From Gammaproteobacteria bacterium (GTDB lineage: Bacteria; Pseudomonadota; Gammaproteobacteria; Xanthomonadales; SZUA-36): a DNA stretch of 64,000 nt. The DNA lies in the NCBI GenBank assembly GCA_024275935.1, contig JAJRYF010000082.1:1-64000 (forward strand), read 5' to 3'. This document shows positions 60,788-64,000 of the stretch, piece after piece. The stretch's first letter is position 1; every line of letters begins with the position of its first letter. The translations under genes were made by a program, and so were the position numbers. A model generated the notes under the pieces. The model was not told the origin of the DNA, did no database searches, and was given only the letters and a program-made list of their open reading frames with translations.

Positions 60788-61610
60788 TCTGGCTCCTGGG
60801 CGCTAAATAATCAGCCACTACCGCCGCCTCTGCCTCTGCCGCCAGCTCTTTACGGCTCTTGCCTGCCGCCGGTATCCGCTGCTGGAAGTGTAACTGGGCG
60901 GTACTGCCTGACTCACCCAATAAGCGCAGCAGGTTCCAGAAAAACTTCTCATTCCTATCACACAAGCAAATTCTTGGGTTCAAGCTACCGTTTTTCAGAT
61001 AGCGAATGCACACCGGCAGCACTTCTACTTCAGTTTCAATCGCAGCCCTAAATATACGCGCGTGGAAGCGGTGCACATGGTCACCACAATAGATTCTACC
61101 CTCTGGAAAAACCGCAACCCTGCCACCAGCATGCAACTTTGTGCTAATTGCATCCACAACCCCCTGCAGTGAGTGCCCGGAGCCACGCTGGTGAAAAACC
61201 GTATCGCCCATTTTTGCAACTAACCCAATCAACGGCCAGTTGGCGATCTCGGCTTTGGAAACAAAGCTGAACTTAGCTACCGAACCTAATAGTAAAATAT
61301 CCAGAAAAGAAATATGATTAGCCACCACAAATAAAGGGCCCGGGCCAGGCTGGCCTAAAGTTTGTCTGCGAATCCCAAAGATCTCACACAAGGTTCCCGC
61401 CCACCAGCACTGCATATGGGCATCCAGAGACCGCCCACGGAATTCTATTGCGCGCCCAAAGCGATTAAAGCTAAGATAAATCAACGGCAGACCAAAAAAC
61501 ACATGCACCAGCAGTAATGGCAGACGCAAAAGAATACGCAAAGGGTGCAGCCAACCCCAGCCGGAACCGATATTTACTTGCTTGTCTAGAGACTGGATTT
61601 GCATATTCAT
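60777..61610 (-). CDS. 1-acyl-sn-glycerol-3-phosphate acyltransferase-like protein (PlsC family)
   Basis: A 277-residue membrane-associated acyltransferase. Block I is NHISFLD (H-x-x-x-x-D), block II lies in VFHQRGSGHS, block III is FPEGRI, and block IV VEVLPVCIRY follows. One or two membrane helices precede block I. PlsC enzymes acylate lysophosphatidate; several paralogues of this look act on other lysolipids. The start may be ATG 61610 or 61604. First gene of the plsC-yheT-TPR operon. Confidence 0.88.
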   Translation of the reverse strand: MNMQIQSLDKQVNIGSGWGWLHPLRILLRLPLLLVHVFFGLPLIYLSFNRFGRAIEFRGRSLDAHMQCWWAGTLCEIFGIRRQTLGQPGPGPLFVVANHISFLDILLLGSVAKFSFVSKAEIANWPLIGLVAKMGDTVFHQRGSGHSLQGVVDAISTKLHAGGRVAVFPEGRIYCGDHVHRFHARIFRAAIETEVEVLPVCIRYLKNGSLNPRICLCDRNEKFFWNLLRLLGESGSTAQLHFQQRIPAAGKSRKELAAEAEAAVVADYLAPRSQSVS

Positions 61611-61716
61611 GTAATTTGTTACTAACAAGTTGGCGAGAATAACACCCTAACCCCTAGATAGAAACACAGCATAAACCCGCAGACTCCCAGACAGTAGCGC
61701 GCGCTTTCTATAAGCC

Positions 61717-61739
61717 ATTGATTTTTCAATCAATATAAT
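61717..61739 (+). promoter_or_regulatory. candidate promoter with inverted repeat before the ferredoxin-reductase gene
   Basis: A perfect 6-base-arm inverted repeat ATTGAT-TTTTCA-ATCAAT (61717-61734) ends at the first base of a consensus -10 box TATAAT (61734-61739), leaving about 105 bases of leader before ATG 61852. The arms read like FNR/CRP half-sites but with a 6-base, not 4-base, spacer. Its place over the -10/-35 spacer would suit a repressor. The remaining sequence from 61611 to 61851 shows no other feature. Confidence 0.4.
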
Positions 61740-61851
61740 GAAATATTTGATACACACAATTCTATTTAAGAATCAAACTAATTCACAGCAATGTTTTAGC
61801 GCCAGAGAGGTTAAAATATCAGCTTCCAACTGAAGTTATCTGCACCACCTC

Positions 61852-62907
61852 ATGTCAAAGCAAGAGCCACACAAAATACAATTACACCCCAGCGGCAGCA
61901 CTTTCAACTCCAGAGCGGACGAAACCGTTCTTAGGGCAGCGCAAAGGCAAGGGTTAATGTTGCCATATAGTTGCAAAAACGGCACCTGTGGTAGCTGCAA
62001 AGGACGCCTGCTATCAGGTCAGGTTAATTATCCATTTCATCCTCCACAAGCGCTATCAAAAGCTGACCTCACATCCGGAGGCGCGTTGCTGTGCCAAGCT
62101 GTTGCACTTACAGACTTAGAAGTATCAGTACGCGAAATCGCCGCTGTTAAAGATATCAAGATATGTATGCTTCCGGCTAAGATTACCAGTAAAGATTTTC
62201 TTTCAACCCAAGTAGTTCGACTGAAATTAAAACTGCCAAAATCCCAACACCTACAGTTTCTGGCTGGGCAGTACTTAGAGGTTGTTTTACCGGGCGGAAA
62301 GCGCCGGGCTTTCTCCATAGCCAGCCCGCCGCATGATAACGAAGAATTGGAGTTGCATATCCGCCATGTCGATGGGGGCGATTTTACCTCAAGGGTGTTT
62401 GATGAGCTAAAGGTAGGCGATTTATTACGCATTGAAGGTCCGCTGGGCACATTCTTTATTCGGCATGACTCTAGCAGGCCGATGTTAATGCTCGGTGGTG
62501 GCACTGGCTTTGCTCCCTTAAAAGCCATGATCGAGTACTTATTGCAAAAGCAAAGCAAGCGCTCGCTGCACCTTTACTGGGGAGCAAAAACTCTGGAAGA
62601 GCTATACTGCCTGCAAGTACCACAGTCGTGGGCTGCCGAAAATCCCCATATCCAATTTACCGCAGTGCTTTCAGATCCAGAGCACAAAGATAAGTGGCAA
62701 GGTCGCACTGGCTTTGTGCACCAGGCACTAGAGCAAGACTATCCAGACCTGTCCGGGCATGATGTTTATATGAGCGGACCACCAATGATGATTGAGAGTG
62801 CCAAACGAGCCTTTATTGCCCGTGGCTTACCGGAAGATCGGTTATTTTATGATTCTTTTGAGTTCGGTGCTGATGTACCAATAGAGGTATTGGCAGAACC
62901 ACATTAA
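61852..62907 (+). CDS. NAD(P)H-flavin reductase with N-terminal 2Fe-2S ferredoxin domain
   Basis: A 351-residue soluble reductase in three parts: a plant-type 2Fe-2S domain (about residues 1-95, cysteines in CKNGTCGSCKGRLL and a fourth in LLCQAV), an FAD domain (RAFSIASPP, about 145-165), and an NAD domain (GGGTGFAPLKA about 210, YMSGPPMMIESAKRA about 300, ending in YDSFEF). This is the CDP-6-deoxy-glucoseen-reductase/AscD-like type, also seen as phenol hydroxylase or CO-related reductases. The electron acceptor is unknown; no oxygenase partner is nearby. It converges on the M48 peptidase gene with 8 bases between stops. Confidence 0.9.
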   Translation: MSKQEPHKIQLHPSGSTFNSRADETVLRAAQRQGLMLPYSCKNGTCGSCKGRLLSGQVNYPFHPPQALSKADLTSGGALLCQAVALTDLEVSVREIAAVKDIKICMLPAKITSKDFLSTQVVRLKLKLPKSQHLQFLAGQYLEVVLPGGKRRAFSIASPPHDNEELELHIRHVDGGDFTSRVFDELKVGDLLRIEGPLGTFFIRHDSSRPMLMLGGGTGFAPLKAMIEYLLQKQSKRSLHLYWGAKTLEELYCLQVPQSWAAENPHIQFTAVLSDPEHKDKWQGRTGFVHQALEQDYPDLSGHDVYMSGPPMMIESAKRAFIARGLPEDRLFYDSFEFGADVPIEVLAEPH

Positions 62908-62915
62908 GCTCTAAC

Positions 62916-64000
62916 TTACAAATCAAGCATCGGCAAGGGGATATGCAGGCTGGCGCAGATTGCGCGTAGTAGCTCAGCTTCTATCAGGTTGATCTGATTA
63001 TCTGCAATCATTGTTTCTACGATTGCGCGTAATAATTTTTCTTTCTGTTTAGGGGCAAGCTGGTCGAGCTTGGTCAGGGTGGCGTCCAGCACCTGCCGCC
63101 AGTTACCTGGATTGTATTCCCCCGGATTTAGCCCTACCTCTTGCATACCTGCCTGCCATGCGGTTATGGCTTTGCCCTGGTCCTCATGACCTAAATCTGC
63201 GACCACCATCAAGAAACTACTAACTTCATTTTTTAGTGACCTGGCTGACTTGCGACCACCGTGACTGGAATTTGCGGGTGAGATTGCATCAGCTACCATC
63301 ACTTCCAGCATTTTTGCCAGCGCATATTCATGCACATCCACTTGACCATCAGCACTGATTAGCGCACGAATGGTATCCAGCAACCGCATCAGGTCTTCTC
63401 GGGGGCGGCGCTTCAATGCCGGGAAAGTCATTTCTGCCAGTGGCAGACGCTGCTCTGGAGAAATTTCCGGCAAGGCGTTTTGCAAGGTGCGTAACTGCTT
63501 TTCACTTTCGCTACCAAGTCTGGTGGCTACCAATAACATTTGGCGCTCACGCACTTCCGGGTCCTTATTCAACAATAATAAACACAGGGTTTCCGGTGCC
63601 CACTCTGCTGAGCGAGCTGCTGACTGCACCTCCTGGGGCATTGATGCAGCAACCAAAGCGGCGAACAACAACTGATTACTATCCGGGTTGCCGATATTAT
63701 CAATAAGATTATTCACATCAAACATTCCGGCACCCCCAGATGAGGATTTTTTCTCAGCCTGAGCGCGGCGACGCTCTTCATCTTCAGCCACATTTTTGCG
63801 CTTGCGTTTAATTTTTTTGACTAAATCTTCCAACTCGCGAGGATCAAAACTTGGCTCTATCTTCTGAATCCGACTAATTAATGGTGGATGCGTAGCCAGC
63901 AAGCTGGACTTGCGGCCTTCGCCAAATAGCATATGGCTAACCTCTTCACTTTCAACTTCCAGCAAAGAGCCATTAGCCTCGATAGCTATTCGTTTCAAGG
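62916..64000 (-). CDS. M48-family metallopeptidase, C-terminal part (cut by window edge)
   Basis: The frame enters from the right edge and its C-terminal 361 codons are visible. The first part holds SHMLFGEGRKSSLLATHPPL and SRIQKIEPSF, which is the region after the zinc site in HtpX/M48-like proteases (T-H-P-x-x-x-x-R-I). The HExxH motif must lie beyond the edge. Next follow a basic linker (KKIKRKRKNV) and a helical domain (about the last 170 residues, LISADGQVDVHEYALAKMLE, MIADNQINLIEAELLRA) like TerB/DUF533 calcium-free EF-like bundles. Membrane segments, if any, lie upstream. Partial. Confidence 0.85.
   Translation of the reverse strand, partial: LKRIAIEANGSLLEVESEEVSHMLFGEGRKSSLLATHPPLISRIQKIEPSFDPRELEDLVKKIKRKRKNVAEDEERRRAQAEKKSSSGGAGMFDVNNLIDNIGNPDSNQLLFAALVAASMPQEVQSAARSAEWAPETLCLLLLNKDPEVRERQMLLVATRLGSESEKQLRTLQNALPEISPEQRLPLAEMTFPALKRRPREDLMRLLDTIRALISADGQVDVHEYALAKMLEVMVADAISPANSSHGGRKSARSLKNEVSSFLMVVADLGHEDQGKAITAWQAGMQEVGLNPGEYNPGNWRQVLDATLTKLDQLAPKQKEKLLRAIVETMIADNQINLIEAELLRAICASLHIPLPMLDL

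Noticed and set aside
1-64000. tRNA, rRNA, CRISPR, prophage or integrase signatures across the window
   Set aside because: No T-loop-like GGTTCGAATCC, no regularly spaced repeats, and no integrase, transposase or phage structural genes were recognised on either strand.

Overview
The window reads as a densely coded chromosome segment from a free-living, aerobic gammaproteobacterium. The evidence is a 6S RNA (ssrS) immediately upstream of a 5-formyltetrahydrofolate cyclo-ligase gene, lipoproteins and outer-membrane barrels of Gram-negative type, a sigma-54-style psp promoter, gcvT-gcvH, a COX15-type heme A synthase and a 67K-type SppA. Two formylglycine or alkaline-phosphatase-fold sulfatases, a TPR-sulfotransferase and several cytochromes c suggest a marine or sediment heterotroph, but this lineage guess is inference. 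No tRNA, rRNA, CRISPR array, prophage or complete insertion sequence was seen. No gap between genes exceeds about 300 bases.

Layout, left to right. Positions 1-2940: the tail of a peptide/nickel-type ABC importer operon (two permeases, two ATPases), coupled to a lipoprotein. 3.5-7.0 kb: a DUF1232 protein, an ElaA-type acetyltransferase, an unknown protein with a SET-domain partner, and a three-domain glutaredoxin/HesB-like/rhodanese fusion. 7.1-11.9 kb (minus): two envelope proteins, xthA, and an oligopeptidase A gene whose reading frame is interrupted by an amber codon exactly at the catalytic glutamate of HExxH. 12-17.7 kb: dgkA with a Kazal-domain lipoprotein, an MFS carrier, a YiiD-type thioesterase, an orphan ParA-like ATPase, a secreted beta-helix protein, a palindromic dispersed repeat and a DUF302 protein.

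Positions 17.75-22.28 kb form a discrete module bracketed by a 35-bp direct repeat that folds as a hairpin: an ABC ATPase with a non-family C-terminus, a secreted amidohydrolase fused to a CIA30-like domain, and a DesK/DesR-type two-component pair. No permease gene is present. Then follow sppA, a sigma-54 promoter with pspA-pspC, a membrane-anchored hydrolase, a MATE exporter, an epimerase and a DUF3667 protein.

Positions 29.8-34.4 kb carry a small outer-membrane barrel, a sulfatase-like lipoprotein, and a three-gene unit (Cys-rich secreted protein, coiled-coil porin, diheme cytochrome c) preceded by an FNR-like site with class II spacing. Positions 35.0-44.75 kb (minus) are a long, mostly overlapping operon: MoxR, HAD lipoprotein, DUF58, DUF4381, BatA, degenerate BatB, BatC (TPR), BatD and an eight-heme-motif cytochrome with TPRs. 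Next come a divergent arylsulfatase/LysR pair and three secreted or outer-membrane proteins, including DUF481.

The right end (50.3-64 kb) is mostly housekeeping: pepA, 6S RNA-fau-rpiA, heme A synthase, SirB2, gcvTH without gcvP, cobalamin adenosyltransferase, a TPR-sulfotransferase followed in order by plsC/yheT-type genes, a ferredoxin-reductase fusion, and the C-terminal part of an M48 peptidase cut by the window edge. The most notable items are the amber codon at the peptidase active site, the repeat-bracketed module lacking its permease, the Bat operon with a HAD lipoprotein and a multiheme cytochrome, and the FNR-like redox unit.
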